DNA from: Thermothielavioides terrestris NRRL 8126
Taxonomy: Eukaryota; Ascomycota; Sordariomycetes; Sordariales; Chaetomiaceae
DNA: 64,000 nt
Assembly: GCF_000226115.1 (NCBI RefSeq)
Contig: NC_016458.1
Coordinates: 9,033,501-9,097,500 of the forward strand
Direction: 5' to 3'
In this document: positions 19,108 through 30,522 of the stretch, in pieces
Layout: each line of letters opens with the position of its first letter
Numbering within the stretch: position 1 is the first letter of the stretch
Position numbers and translations under genes: made by a program
The notes under the pieces: generated by a model
Databases searched by the model: none
What the model was told of the DNA's origin: nothing
The model's input: only the letters and a program-made list of their open reading frames with translations

Positions 19108-21612
19108 TTATACAATGACATATTCCTTCAGCACCTCCTCAAGATCCTCCGCGGCAGGGGCCTTCGCATCCGCCCAGACCTCGTGGCCCCTCGCACTCCC
19201 TGGCGCCCGCCCTTCAGCAGCCCAGATCTCCATCACCGCGTTCTTGACCGCGGCATCCACTGGCGCCTTTTGCAGCCGCTCGACCCTCGCCTCCACGGCA
19301 TCCCCGGCTTTCGTCACGATGTCCCACACGATGTCCTTCCGGTCATACCACATCTCGCAGCGATGCAGCATGTCAAACACCCGCGCGTTGATGTCGACCA
19401 CGTCGAGCTGCAGGTCCCGCCCCAGCGAGATCTCGAACCCGTCGGGGTTCCAGCGGTGCACATTCCCCAGCGCGATCGTCGTGCACCCGCCCTCCTTCGT
19501 GACCCTGAACCCTGGCACCTGCGCCTGCACGTCGGTGCTGGTGTGCCCCACCAGCTTGACGTTCCACTGCCGCCACCTGCCGGTGCCGTTCCACTCCGGC
19601 CCGATCACCAGGATGCCATCCTTTTGGTTCCAGGTGATGGGCGTGCGGACGAAGGAGCTCAGCGCCGGACGCGCGGCGGAGTCGTCGTCGTCGGCGCCGC
19701 AATCCCCCTTCTCGGGCTCCTCGACTAGCTCGAAGTGCCCGTCTTTGCCGACCACGAGCAGAATGGTGATCTCCGTCGGGCGCGGAGAGCCATTTGCAAG
19801 CTTGGCGGTGCTATCCAGCGGGATGATGGTGCCTTCCTTGGCGAGCACGGGGATCTTGGTCAGGTCGCGGTGCAGGTGGATGTACCTGTTGCCGTCGTAA
19901 ACGAGATGCGGGTGGAACAGGTCGACGAAGCGGCCCGGTGGAAGCCAGGCACGGACGCCGCCCATGAGGGTGGCGGTGCTGTTCGGAGAGGTGATGGGGG
20001 CTACGATCAGGTCTGGGCCGAAGTAGTACTGCCGGGGTACCGTGTAGGCCTCCTCATCCGTATGGTTCCAGTACATAGGCTGGATGAGCGGCTCGCTCTC
20101 GTAGCTCGCCCGGATGTTCATGGTGTAGAGGAAGGGAATCAGACGGTGCCGGAGGATGAGGAAGTCCTTGATGACCTTGAAAGCATCCGCCTCCCAGTTC
20201 CAAGGCTCCTTTGAATTCCAGAGGCACTTGGAAGAGTGCAGCCGCAAGATAGGCGAGAAGCAGCCGAGCTGAACCCAGCGGACCGTCAACTGGTTGGATC
20301 TGACACCGGCCCAGTGTCCCCCGATATCGTGGCTCCACCAGCCGTAGCCGATGTTGGATGCCGTTGCCGTGAATTCGGGTTGGAATTCCAGGCCCTCCCA
20401 CGTAATCTGCGTGTCGCCCGAGAAGCCGATCGGGTAGCGGTGCGAGCCGGTACCGGCGTACCGGGAGAACGTCAATGGTCTCTCCAGGACCTTGAGATTC
20501 CGCCGACTAGTGAGATAATGGTAGTGGTTGAGCACCCACAGCGGGTCCACGCCGGGAATCTTAGATCGGGTGCCCTGCTGCCAGTCAATCCACCAGAAGT
20601 CGACGCCCTGCTTCTCCAGGTTGAGTTTGAGCACGTCAAAATAGGCGTCGAGGAATTTTCGATCCGTGCAGTCGAACCGGATCGGCTCTCCGCGCGAGGT
20701 GTCGTGATGCAGGGCTTTGGCTACCGCCTCGTACTGATCCTCAAACGCCCGAATGCCGTCGGCTGGATGGTCGTTGAGCGTCACTTTCAAGCCCCGCTTC
20801 CGTAGCTCCTTCATGAATCCGTCTGGATCCGGAAAGAGGTCGCGGTTCCAGCTGTAGCCAGTCCACCCGCTGCCGTATTTGCGAGGGATGTCAACCTTGT
20901 GCCAATCCATATCGATGACGGCGACATTCAACGGAATCGACTCGCGTCGGAAGCGGTCCATGAGCTCAAGATATTCGGCGGCGGTATATGCGTGGTATCG
21001 AGACCACCAATTCCCAAGCGCCCAGCGCGGCAGGAGCGGCTGGTTCCCAGAGATGCGGTAGAAGTCCCTGATGGCGGCTTTGTGGTCACCGTTGTAGGCA
21101 AACACGTAGCCGTCGATGCGGCCCGGGCGGCGCGTCGCGATCCAGCCGTTATCAAACAGCATGGATTTGCTGTCGTCGAGCACGGCATAGGCCTTGCGGG
21201 AGAGCACGCCCGGTTCTAGGTCAATGCGGCCGAAGGCGCCGTCGAGAGTCCTGGCAGTGCCGCCAAGGTCTCCGTAGCTCTTGCCGTCGTACCGCCAGAC
21301 ATCATTGCCGACCTTGACCGAAAACCCGGCCGACGAGAACCGCTTCTTGTCGTAGGTGAGGTGGAAGCCATCCGTAATGATCTCGAGGCTGTCCTTGGAC
21401 TCCACGACGCGGTAGTGCGGGGCGTCGAACCACCGGAATAATGCAAAGGTGGACACACGGTCTTCAAAGCCGCCATCCGGTGACCATTCGTAGCGGACCA
21501 GCCGGTCGGTGAGGATGGTGAAGCGGTAGTGCGAGTCTCCCTTGCCGCCGGTGACAATGGCCTTGGGGTTTGCCAACGGCTTGGACGGAAAGCGGTACCG
21601 GCTGTCGGCCAT
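19108..21612 (-). CDS. GH31 family glycoside hydrolase (alpha-glucosidase-like)
   Basis: A single exon of 834 residues from the ATG beginning MADSRYRFPS. An in-frame ATG at 21744 would add 44 residues, which look like untranslated leader (Pro/Ser/Leu rich), so I prefer the shorter form. Visible GH31 features are the N-terminal galactose-mutarotase-like domain, the barrel strand VIDMDWHKV, the nucleophile region WWIDWQQG with Asp343, and the acid/base region GFSGDTQ with Asp400. C-terminal beta domains follow. No signal peptide is seen, suggesting an intracellular enzyme. Known members hydrolyse alpha-glucosidic or alpha-xylosidic links. The WIDWQQ nucleophile motif differs from the WxDMNE of classical alpha-glucosidases, so substrate specificity should not be assumed. 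Confidence 0.92.
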   Translation of the reverse strand: MADSRYRFPSKPLANPKAIVTGGKGDSHYRFTILTDRLVRYEWSPDGGFEDRVSTFALFRWFDAPHYRVVESKDSLEIITDGFHLTYDKKRFSSAGFSVKVGNDVWRYDGKSYGDLGGTARTLDGAFGRIDLEPGVLSRKAYAVLDDSKSMLFDNGWIATRRPGRIDGYVFAYNGDHKAAIRDFYRISGNQPLLPRWALGNWWSRYHAYTAAEYLELMDRFRRESIPLNVAVIDMDWHKVDIPRKYGSGWTGYSWNRDLFPDPDGFMKELRKRGLKVTLNDHPADGIRAFEDQYEAVAKALHHDTSRGEPIRFDCTDRKFLDAYFDVLKLNLEKQGVDFWWIDWQQGTRSKIPGVDPLWVLNHYHYLTSRRNLKVLERPLTFSRYAGTGSHRYPIGFSGDTQITWEGLEFQPEFTATASNIGYGWWSHDIGGHWAGVRSNQLTVRWVQLGCFSPILRLHSSKCLWNSKEPWNWEADAFKVIKDFLILRHRLIPFLYTMNIRASYESEPLIQPMYWNHTDEEAYTVPRQYYFGPDLIVAPITSPNSTATLMGGVRAWLPPGRFVDLFHPHLVYDGNRYIHLHRDLTKIPVLAKEGTIIPLDSTAKLANGSPRPTEITILLVVGKDGHFELVEEPEKGDCGADDDDSAARPALSSFVRTPITWNQKDGILVIGPEWNGTGRWRQWNVKLVGHTSTDVQAQVPGFRVTKEGGCTTIALGNVHRWNPDGFEISLGRDLQLDVVDINARVFDMLHRCEMWYDRKDIVWDIVTKAGDAVEARVERLQKAPVDAAVKNAVMEIWAAEGRAPGSARGHEVWADAKAPAAEDLEEVLKEYVIV

Positions 21613-23102
21613 TATCTCGGCAGGGGATTCGAAGTCAACGGGGTAAGGGCACAGGAGGAGAGCAGTGCTGGAAGAAGGCAGGGAAGGACCCGGCCTGCTG
21701 GTGAAGATGGGATGGAGGGTATTCTGCTGAAGAGGAAGCCGCATCCGGTCTCACCGTGGTCAGCTGTGCTCCCTGTCCCTGTTCGGCTCCGCAGTGGGTG
21801 CGGGACGCCCCACTGTGGGGAAGGAACTGCTGACCACTGCCTGGCCAATTAAAGCAGGAACGGCCCTCGTTTCCAGGCAGCCCCAACACCAACCAGCGCT
21901 CTTGGCAGTTCACGCCCTCTTTGACAGCGGCCCAGCAGATGGGGAAGGCAGGGAGGTGTGACCTGGCAAGTTTCAAGGCGCGAACCCGCGATGTGCCCGT
22001 GGGTTTCACAAGTACACCCTTTTCGGTTGAGAGACTTCCACTTGGTCTCAACGGACGTGTTGCGCAACAATCCCAGAATTCTCCGTTTCTGGAATGCACC
22101 TGGTGACCTGCAACAGGACAATCGAGGAAAGCAAGTGCAACTTGAGATGTACTTGGAATTGGATGGTCTCATACGAAGCCAAAGAAAGTCCGCTCGTGAT
22201 AGCGCTATCCAAGTCTCTGGGAATCAAAACCGAAGATAGCAGATGGCACGAGTATTCACCCAGTTACTTCCGTCCTCGTTCAAGTGCTCCTACATCATCA
22301 GATGCTCTTCACTCCAGGTCAAGTAACCTTCGGCCGCTACCGGCTGCCCTGGACCTGTTCCTTCAGCTGGTGCTGGCTGGAACAGAGAACACCGCGATGC
22401 GGTCAGACAGGCCACGGCGTGTCTTGCTTTTGGCCGAATCATGCTTCTTATTGCATGGCTCCGTGGCTGACTGGGGACTGGCGGATGGTGGATGACGCCC
22501 TGTTTAGTTTTCAAAACCGGAGGGTGATTGCATGTGCTGAGACTATAGACGTGAAGCTAGACGTGAAGCTCGTTGCGAAGCTTTTGCCCGGCCAACGGCG
22601 ACAGCTGCTGTGCCGCGCACGATGGGAACGACATCTGCCAGGTGATGCTGTTTTCTTATTCCTTCGCGCGGGCAATGCCTCCTATGCGGCGAGCGGGAAG
22701 CTGGAGACTTGCAAGTTGGTCATGGATCTTGATGGTCGCTTGGACAGGAGCAGACCACCCCTGGTAGGCTAAAAGCGACATGCAAATTGGCTTCGATGGA
22801 GGACAGGTCCTCTGTGTATCGGTGAGGTCGAGTCAAATGGAACCGAGCGGCTGGCGAAGAACGACAAGGCCTCAGTTGTAGCCAGTGGCGAAATTTTGAA
22901 AATGGATTGGCTTGAAGATTGATTACATCGTGTATGTGGGAAGGGATGAGGTGCTTCCCGGGAGGGCGACATTTCCTTCATTAGCCTCAATCGCCCAGAA
23001 CGCCATCGGAGCCATCATTATCAAACGGTTCAAACCACTGAGTCCGGCTCAACGCTCGAGCCAGCGTTTGAACCCTCCGCCAAGCCATAAGGTACCAACC
23101 GC
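21613..23102. other. Intergenic region
   Basis: About 1.5 kb between the start of the GH31 gene and the stop of the Clr5-domain gene, both on the minus strand. It contains the GH31 promoter and leader. Open frames on either strand (for example 22094-22495 and 22284-22772) overlap and lack motifs. Nothing else is supported. Confidence 0.45.
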
Positions 23103-24832
23103 TCATGACCACGCTCCAGTGTTGACATCAGTATCCAGCGGCTCGTCCCACACCTCGCTGGACTCAGACGCCGTCCGCTTGACGCCTGTTTCGGTCCTAG
23201 CCAGTATTTCAGCTTGCACCTCGGCAAACTTCTGCCGCCAGTGCTCGACGTCCTCGGGCCTCCGTAGCAGGCCGGGGAAGTCGATCAAAGCAAGGAGAAT
23301 ATCGGCGACGGCAGAGCTGTACGGCCCCCGCGCCTTTTCCAGCGCGTGGTAGGTCTGCAGGAAGTAATTCACCGCCTCGTCCGGCCGGCCGGTGACGTAG
23401 CGCAGGAAGCCCATGATGAAGAAATAGGTCGGTAGGACGCGCTGGAACTCGGCTTGATGCGTAGGAACCGCGGGGATCTGCGCGCCCACCCGGCTCAAGA
23501 TGTTCTCGGCGTCGCCAAACCGCCGGCAGGTGATGAACGACGTCGCCGTGCCGAGCAGCAGGCGGCATTGAGCGACGGAAAGCGTCTGGTCGGGCGGAGC
23601 CATCTGCTCCAGAGCCCGGCGCGTGACGCGGTCGATCTCATTGCCGGCAGCTGAGCCCTGCAGCCTGAGCACGAGGAGATAGTCTCGCAGGGCATTGATC
23701 GTGTTTTCATCTTGAATGTCGTCGTCACTGCTCATCTGGTCGAGCCGGACCTTGGCCGTCCCTTCCAAGACAAGCAGGTACTCGGACGTCGACAGCGACC
23801 TGATGCGCAGCCAGGCCAGGCTCATCGGGTGCTTGGCCCCCAGGATAACGCGGCACAGGCCGGCTACGAACTTCACCACCGCCCGGCCCAGCGGCGGTCG
23901 CCGGACAGAGAGGTAGAAGCAGCAACGCATGAGGGCGGGGAAGAGCGTAAAGTCCTGGTCCTTGATGATCTGCGGTAGGTCGTCCAGGAGGTGGTTGACC
24001 AGGCGGACGACGTCGGCGTCGCGGCCTGGCCAGTCCGACACACTGCGTACCTTGTCGTACCATGCGTTCAGGCGGGCCGCGGCCTCAAAGCCCCCGGGGC
24101 CGACGTAGCGCCGGTGGGAGGGCGAAAGGTGCCAGAGCCCCTGCTCAAAGGAACCCTCGGTGTAGGTACGGAAGAAGCGCAGAATCTCCTCGTGGACGCG
24201 GAGCTCCTGGGCGGCGTCGAGCTTGGGCGGCACGGAACTTGACGTTGTCCGTGGCGAACCGGGCGGCGGTGTTATGCATCTGATGTCGTCCCCGCACTTG
24301 CTCGACTCGAAGGCGCCGCGGCCATGCTTGGCCCAGAAGCCCGGGGTCCGCGCGAGATAGCGCTCGACATCTTCCCTGGCGGATTAGCTTTTCTCAGTGG
24401 GGTGTTGCCAGCGTGGACCGGCACTGTCTCCGGCTTACCAGTCGACCGGGCGGCCCCGGATAAAGAAACAGGACTCCTTGCCCTGGACATCCCGTTGCTT
24501 CTTGAGCCGGAGCATGTAGGCCACTTCGGCGGCCTTGTTGTTCTTGTCAATTCCCCACTTCCGGATGCGTGTTCTGTACATCTTGACTCTGAGTTTGGTC
24601 AGCACCAGCTTATGGCAGAACTTCCAAATACGGAACAGGAGCCGCACGTCGCAAAGAATAAGTGGTGCGAAGCCATGTACTCCATAACCTCCTGCAGCGA
24701 CCGCTTCTCCTCCAGATACAACCGGGTGATGGTCTCCCGGTGAGCCGCCCAATCCTCCGGCCCCGCGTAGAGCTCCTGCATGGCTGTTTCGTTGCTTATG
24801 GATAAGTCTGCATACGGATGGGATTCGAGCAT
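23103..24832 (-). CDS. Clr5-domain protein with helical-repeat C-terminus
   Basis: Three exons, 24832-24648, 24588-24439 and 24375-23103, total exactly 536 codons (535 residues). Intron 1 (59 bp) has a GTGCGG donor, CTGAC branch and CAG acceptor; intron 2 (63 bp) has GTAAGC, CTAAT and CAG. Splicing joins ...FFAT to VKMYRTRIRKWG, completing a fungal Clr5 domain at residues about 25-80, a module related to the N-terminus of the Neurospora cellulase regulator CLR-5. The C-terminal about 375 residues are helical, TPR-like, with a Leu-rich repetitive pattern but no zinc cluster. Proteins with this layout are often annotated as Clr5-domain proteins of unknown function. The start could instead be the ATG at 24781, 17 codons inward. 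Confidence 0.83.
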
Positions 24833-26435
24833 TCGATGAGTGATGAAACGTTTCCATGAATGTGCCAGGCCCCTTTAAGAATTGCTGGCCGGGGCAGTCT
24901 TGCCGGGCCGGGCGGTGCGTCAACTCGGCTGCGCCACCGCCGAGCCGGGATGGACTTGCTCCCGAACACACACCTCCGGCCACTGTGCGAGGCAGCTCTT
25001 GAACTTTCGGCTGTAAGCTGAGGTGCCGAGTGGCTGGTTGACAAAGCTTACTGAGGTAGTTGCTGTGTACGGAATAGTTATTGTGGGGCCCCAAATGTCC
25101 TTGCATAAGGACCCACAAGCTAGGTAGTCCCTCACCTACCAATCGTAATGAACTTGCCGCAAGCCACAGAGCAATTGGATGAGGAAATGTGGTCAACTCC
25201 GTTCACAACGGATACTTCCGTCTTTGGTCTGGGTACGGAAAAACTGCAGGACAAAAGAGAGTGACAATTCTGCATGCAGGATGAGCCGGAAGGGGAGCTG
25301 TCTGGAGAGGACAGGCTGCTTGGTGGTCCCCTGTAATTCTTTTTTGCCGTCCGTTCTTCCGGCCTCGGTTTTTCGGTCGCTGAACTATGGACTTAGTAAG
25401 CGGTTCCCAACCTGCGGCCGCCACGCTATCGCCCACTGCGCCAGCAAGAACGGGACGACGATCCTCCTCAGCTTCAGTGCCGGCACAAGCCACGACCTAC
25501 CAGTAGCCTGACGTGGCAGCGACAAGCCTCATCCAGAAAAGCGAGTTTGCGCCAAGCAGAGCCGGAGAGGGACGAAGTTGTTGAATAGGTAATCGGAGAG
25601 GAATAAGGAATGTTGATACGAAATCAGCACTCAATCCTCTACACACAACAAGAGATGTGTCGCTTGAAGACGTCTAAAGAGCTCTACTGTTTTCCTTTTA
25701 GTTGGTATTTCTCCTAGGTACCACCGAGGCACCTCGTTGAGCTCCGTCAGAGAGACGAATCTCTTACGCTCCCACACCCGCATGGCAGAACTTAAACCTG
25801 GCCGACTCCTCAGCCATGTGTTGCTAGAACGAGGTCTCGGTGCGGAGCAGGCGACGTAGACATTCAGGCCTCTTGCAGGGGTGTGTTTCCATCCCCATTG
25901 AATCCATTTAGATCATTCGGCTCTCGAACGATGGGTTGGGTGTTCTGTGCCTGTCTTGTGAGTTGCCCAAAGCCAGGTTTGGACTGGAGGGGGATTGCGC
26001 GGACGTGGATAACTAATCCGCAGAGGGTCTCTAACAAAAAATGTACGGCACATAGGCATACACAGTAAGTTCTACTTGAAGATCAGTGATCACGACATGC
26101 TGGGGGCTGCACTATACACAGTATGTCATACCTCTCCTGCCTGTCTTACCACATGAAGGGAGGTTTAGATAATTCAAGCGGCAATTATCCGCCAGTGAGT
26201 TACTGAGCTGCTCTCCATGCTGTTTGGATGCTGAGGAAGATTATTCTGTAGCGATCCACCAGGAATGCAGGGACCTATGTGGGGCTTGGCGCTGTCTGGC
26301 CCATGATCCAGCCGCGCAATGGCAAACCATCACTGCTGACTTGCACCGAGCCGCAAACGGCTCTGCTTCCCGGCCGCACTCCAGCTTCCATTGAGCCATC
26401 AGCTGTTGCGCACAGTTGGCAACAGCAGTACAACC
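24833..26435. other. Divergent intergenic region
   Basis: About 1.6 kb between the 5' ends of the Clr5-domain gene and the plus-strand gene at 26436. Open frames at 25179-25511 and 25203-25493 overlap on opposite strands and are not convincing. It probably contains both promoters. No RNA gene is recognised. Confidence 0.45.
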
Positions 26436-27204
26436 ATGCAGCTCAACAGAGAGCGGCGGCGAAGAATCTGCAAGATGCTGCACAAGACGCTTCCGGAACC
26501 AGGCACGGCCGAGTTCGAGCTGTAAGTCAGGCCCATCCCTGCATCCATCCGTTGATCCCGCCTATCGCCGGCGTCGATTGTCGGCCGAGTCGCTGAGAGC
26601 GCGCGTCCCTGGCCACAGATGGACGCAGAACCAGCAGCGCTCCCCGCTCCTCCGCCTGCCGCCCGAACTCCGGAACCGGATCTACGAGCTCGTCCTCGAC
26701 GTCGGCCAGATCAACGTGTGCTTCAAGAAGTGGGAACACAAGCCGCGGACGCGCAACGGCCAGCGCTACTACGCGACCACTGAGGGCGGCTTCTGGTGCC
26801 GCATCCTGGAGAAAGACCAGAACCCGTGGAGGCAGACCAACAACAAACCCCTCCACCCGCCACCGCGCCACGGCATGACCCTCCTCTCGCCCGTCTGCCG
26901 CCAGCTCTACCACGAGACCGTGCTGCTGCCCTACCGCCTCAACGCCTGGTCCTTCGAATCGTTCCACGTCATGGACCGCTACGTCATGAAGGAGAAGCGG
27001 CTGCCCTTGGCGCACCGCCGTGCGATCCGGCTGCTATACACCCAGACCGTGTTACCGGTGGCGGTGGAGAAATATCTTGGCGGTTTGGAGGTGGTCGTGC
27101 TTGAGACGGGGCTCACAATGGTGAAGCGGACTGTGGAGGCAGGCCCCGAGCAGGGCTGTCGCAAAACGGTCGTGTGGGATGTCTACTCCCGCAAATGGAA
27201 GTGA
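26436..27204 (+). CDS. Short conserved fungal protein, LPPELRNRIYELVL type
   Basis: Two exons, 26436-26521 and 26619-27204, give 223 residues. The donor is GTAAGT, the acceptor CCACAG, and the split Leu codon keeps the frame. The start is the ATG beginning MQLNRERRRR, chosen because it alone reads into the donor in phase. After the intron comes LLRLPPELRNRIYELVL, the hallmark of a large fungal family of short proteins distantly like F-box or 2EXR domains, then a region with CRQLYHETV that is also typical. The function is unknown for nearly all members. No membrane segment or signal peptide is seen. Confidence 0.82.
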
Positions 27205-28089
27205 CCCGGTCGGGGCTCGCGTTGCTGTCACACCCCAACCAGCCCTTGCCAGGCGCATGGCTGACGCTTGGTCGTCAACGAAAACGGCCAGTGCCCCTCA
27301 GCAAGCTGCGGAAGCTGTGGTAGCTGAGGATGCCTCTCATGCCGTGGTACATAATGCTGGGCCATTGTCGTCCCGGAACGGGCTTATGCGTGGGAATACC
27401 GAGACTGCGGGCGCAGCTGACACGCCACCCCGTCTCTCACCACCAGGGACCGGCGGCTGAGGAGAAGACCAAGCCAGTTCGGTACTATGACGGCCTGCTC
27501 TCTCTCCAAGAGCATGTGTGGCAATTGGGTCTCTTCAGTTTCTGACCGAGGACTCACAGCCTGTCAACTCGGGGGTCTCAGTGGAAGTGAGACCTGCTGC
27601 CACTCGTGATGAACACCTGCCCAGGTGCTGGTAGGTTGGACAAGGCCCAGCGTGTTGTGCGGAGCCTTGACGCGTCGGCCCGGTTTGGTGCCCCAGCCGC
27701 ATCGGCCGGCCTGTTGGAGAACACTGACTCGCCCTGCTCATTGCGAACTGCTCACGTTCGCTGTGTTGCGAGCGCTTCTCCCCATCCACTCCGGCCCCAC
27801 TATCACACACATTTCATCGGGATGGTAGGGAAGTGAATTACGTATTGTTTTCGGTGTCAAGTGAAGGGCAAGTCGGTCACTACGTGGTGCCAAAACCGCG
27901 TGGTGTGATCACGGCAGGAAAATGAGTGGTTTGGTGAGGGCTTCTCGCCATCGTTCGAGATTGTTTGGATACAGAAGATGATATCGTAGCCATTTTCTCG
28001 TCTTTTGCGTCTCTCTTTACCAAGCAGCCCCCCGATATGGAGTCCGTCAGTTCGAACGGGCTGGTTCAGCCAGCTCGCGCTGAAGACGC
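27205..28089. other. Intergenic region between convergent genes
   Basis: About 0.9 kb between two converging 3' ends. The open frames here overlap on both strands, lack motifs and show no intron logic. Nothing is supported. Confidence 0.45.
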
Positions 28090-28980
28090 TCACACTTTCA
28101 GCAGCGTGGGCCTCGTGCCGCTCCTCCTCCCGAACGAGCTCGCGTTCAACCCGCACCCAGCCACGACACAGGCCGAAGCAGTATGCACGTACTTGATCTT
28201 GCCTCCCTCGACCCGGAACAGGTGGCTGTCCGGCATCGGCGCCTGGCCCTGCGTGCGGTCCAGGCCGGGGAACCCGATGAACAGGTCGACGGCGCCCATC
28301 TCCACGTCCACCACGTACCGGCGGTACGGGATGACGATCGTGCTCGGCCACACCATCTCGCACTCCCCGTCCTTCATCTCCCCGCGCGCCGCCATGCCGC
28401 CCTCCAGCCGGTAGCACGGCTCGGACCACGGCACCACCACGCTGGTGTTGTCGAAGCGGTCAAAGTAGGCGTCGCCCAGCGCCTGCACGGCCGCGCGCGA
28501 GGCGGCCTGCTGCGCGGGCGGGATCGGGTCCCAGTTCTCGCCGTTGTTGAGCTCGAGCGTGCCGGTCGCGTTGAACAGCCAGTCGCCCGGCTGCGTGACG
28601 ACCGACTCCATCAGCGTGGCCTGCTGCGAGGCCGCGTCCAGCACGATGCGCGTGTGGATGACGTGCGGCCGCGGGTCCGTCGCCGCGATGAGCTCCGTGA
28701 AGGTCGCGCACTCGTCCGGGTCGTGCAGCGAGCGCGCCACGTCGATCTTGAGCGGCGTGGATACCGCGCCCGTGCGCAGGTCGCTGAGCTTGTTGTTCTC
28801 CAGGTAGATGAAGTTGGGCGAGGCCGTCGTCAGCGCCGTGAGCAGCGCCGGCTGGCCCGACTTTTGCGCCGTCACGTAGGTGCTGGTGATGTTCTCGAGG
28901 AAGGAACGGGGGCAGGCCGCCGCCGAGGCGACGCCGCTCAGGGCGGCGAGGGCGGTGAGCACGGTCGCGAGCGATGTCAT
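28090..28980 (-). CDS. Secreted DUF8021-like protein
   Basis: A single exon of 296 residues from the ATG beginning MTSLATVLTA. Residues 1-20 are a clear signal peptide ending ASA before AACPRS. The mature part has a central TRIVLDAASQQATLMESVV strand region, a Cys pair around CYRLEGGM and GECEMVW, and a late FRVEGGKIKYVHT segment, the layout of fungal secreted DUF8021-type proteins, to which I assign it with moderate confidence. The function is unknown. The last 40 residues (SACVVAGCGLNAS to the stop) look less conserved. A GTACGT donor lies within the KIKY codons, so a C-terminal intron is possible and the true end might differ. Confidence 0.78.
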   Translation of the reverse strand: MTSLATVLTALAALSGVASAAACPRSFLENITSTYVTAQKSGQPALLTALTTASPNFIYLENNKLSDLRTGAVSTPLKIDVARSLHDPDECATFTELIAATDPRPHVIHTRIVLDAASQQATLMESVVTQPGDWLFNATGTLELNNGENWDPIPPAQQAASRAAVQALGDAYFDRFDNTSVVVPWSEPCYRLEGGMAARGEMKDGECEMVWPSTIVIPYRRYVVDVEMGAVDLFIGFPGLDRTQGQAPMPDSHLFRVEGGKIKYVHTASACVVAGCGLNASSFGRRSGTRPTLLKV

Positions 28981-29759
28981 GATGGGCAGCGTGCTGTGTG
29001 TGGATTCAACTCCGTGAACAGACAACCCGCTCGCATACATCGACAACTGGGACCGTGGCGGCGTTCTAAATGCCGGAGGGACATAACACATACAGGCAGT
29101 AAAACTAGCCCCCGATGAACACTTTATGGCGGCGTGTAACACACATACAGTGGCCCTGTGCGGATATGCAGGTACAACGATTGATTAGATGCCCCTGTTG
29201 AAGGGACTCCGTCAATCAGAGTGCGGGCGGCCCAACCCCGCTCAGGGCGTTCACGAATCGCCGCTGGCAGTGTTATTAAACTGTCGTTGCTGGGTGCTGC
29301 GCATGCGGAGTGAACTCGGGGGAGGAACGGGATGTGGTCAACTGCCGGATGTAGGGTCGGCCCCCTGGCCAGGGGTTAATTTGGAAGCGCCGGATATTGC
29401 GAATCCCCTCAGCTTGAGCCCTTCAGGGAGCCGCCTTCTCCAGAAGGATGCCACCTTGGGAATGTTGGCTCGTTCCCTCATACGTGTACGTGCTATATTG
29501 GTTGATCGAGAACAAGCATGGGAACGGTGGACCAGTATACTTCAACATTGCGAGCGCTACGGAGCTGGAACTGGCATAAGCCATCAAAGTCGGAGCGCCG
29601 CAAACCCAGTAATTGTTTGTCTATCTGTTTGTATATCCAGAATCCCTGTCCTCAATGCTCTTGCTCGTGTCCAGCAAGCTCACTGCCAATCAGAGGAGAT
29701 AACGCCAAATGGTCAAGGGAAAGCTAGAGAAAGAAAAGGCATGTCCCGACGGCTACGGT
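28981..29759. other. Intergenic region upstream of the secreted-protein gene
   Basis: About 0.8 kb between the start of the secreted-protein gene and the stop codon of the HAD hydrolase fragment, both minus strand. The promoter of the former must lie here. The open frame at 29189-29809 runs into the antisense of the HAD gene and has no motif. Nothing else is seen. Confidence 0.45.
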
Positions 29760-30312
29760 TCACACCTCAATCGCCGACGCGGTGTGGCTGTCATGCATCA
29801 GCGGGTTGACGACGCGCTCGTCCCAATGGAAGCCGAAGTCGTCACCGAGCTCCTTGCGGCAGGCGGCCGCGACGGCGTCCCAGACGTTGTCGAACACGCC
29901 GAAGCTGGCCGGGTTCTCCTCGTCGTTGGCGCCGCCCTGGAACACGCCGGTGCGCACGAGGCAGGTGTTCCAGCCGTACATGTTGCCGCCGACGATGTCG
30001 GACGCCGGGTTGTCGCCGATCATGTACATGTTCTGCGGCACGCGCTCCTCGCCGTGCAGCATCTCCATCCACGAGGCGATCACCTCGTCCGCGTACTTGT
30101 ACGTGGCCAGCTCGGGCTTGCCGTAGACGACGCGCTCCAGCTCGACCCCCGTCAGCGCCTTGTACATGGCCTCGAGCCCGATGCGGAAGGCGCCCTGGCT
30201 CATGCGCGGGATCGGGTGCTCCGTCGGGCACAGCAGGTCGCCCTGCGAGAAGTAGATGGGGATGCGCTGCGACACGGGGTCCCTGGCGACCGTGCCCAGC
30301 CGCCCGTTCTCG
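29760..30312 (-). pseudogene. CECR5-type HAD hydrolase, C-terminal fragment
   Basis: About 184 codons without a start, open from the Copia LTR boundary to a TGA at 29760. It carries the last HAD motifs: the basic residue region VYGKPE, and MIGDNPASDIVGGN, the metal-binding Asp motif, followed by the GWNTCLVRTGVF segment typical of HAD subclass IIA. It is the direct continuation of the fragment at 44035-45116: the interrupted codon joins across the Copia insertion after one target copy (TCTCG, 30308-30312) is removed. No stop or frameshift other than the insertion is present, and there is no RIP-like damage. Confidence 0.9.
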
Positions 30313-30522
30313 TGTCAGAACCAGCCCGGCCCGGGGTAGCGGGCCGGCCCACCGAGATTAGGATCCACCGGCCTAATGCCCAACTGCCGCCCAAGACTGG
30401 GCTCCTGATCAGGAGAACTCTCCTATAATACAATATCTTCAATACCACGATTGTTTCTAGTTGTATATATCACTTATATCGTAATAGCTTTATCTTCCTA
30501 AGCCTATATAGCGGTTCTAACA
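30313..30522 (+). repeat. Copia-1 5' LTR
   Basis: Begins TGTCAGAACC and ends GGTTCTAACA. The first about 115 bp, next to the HAD gene, keep CA, TG and CpG-rich sequence. The rest, next to the element body, shows C-to-T and G-to-A changes relative to the partner LTR. Confidence 0.92.

Noticed and set aside
17539..21612. Hydrolase and GH31 genes as a metabolic gene cluster
   Set aside because: Only two unrelated enzyme genes converge, with no transporter, regulator or backbone synthase nearby.
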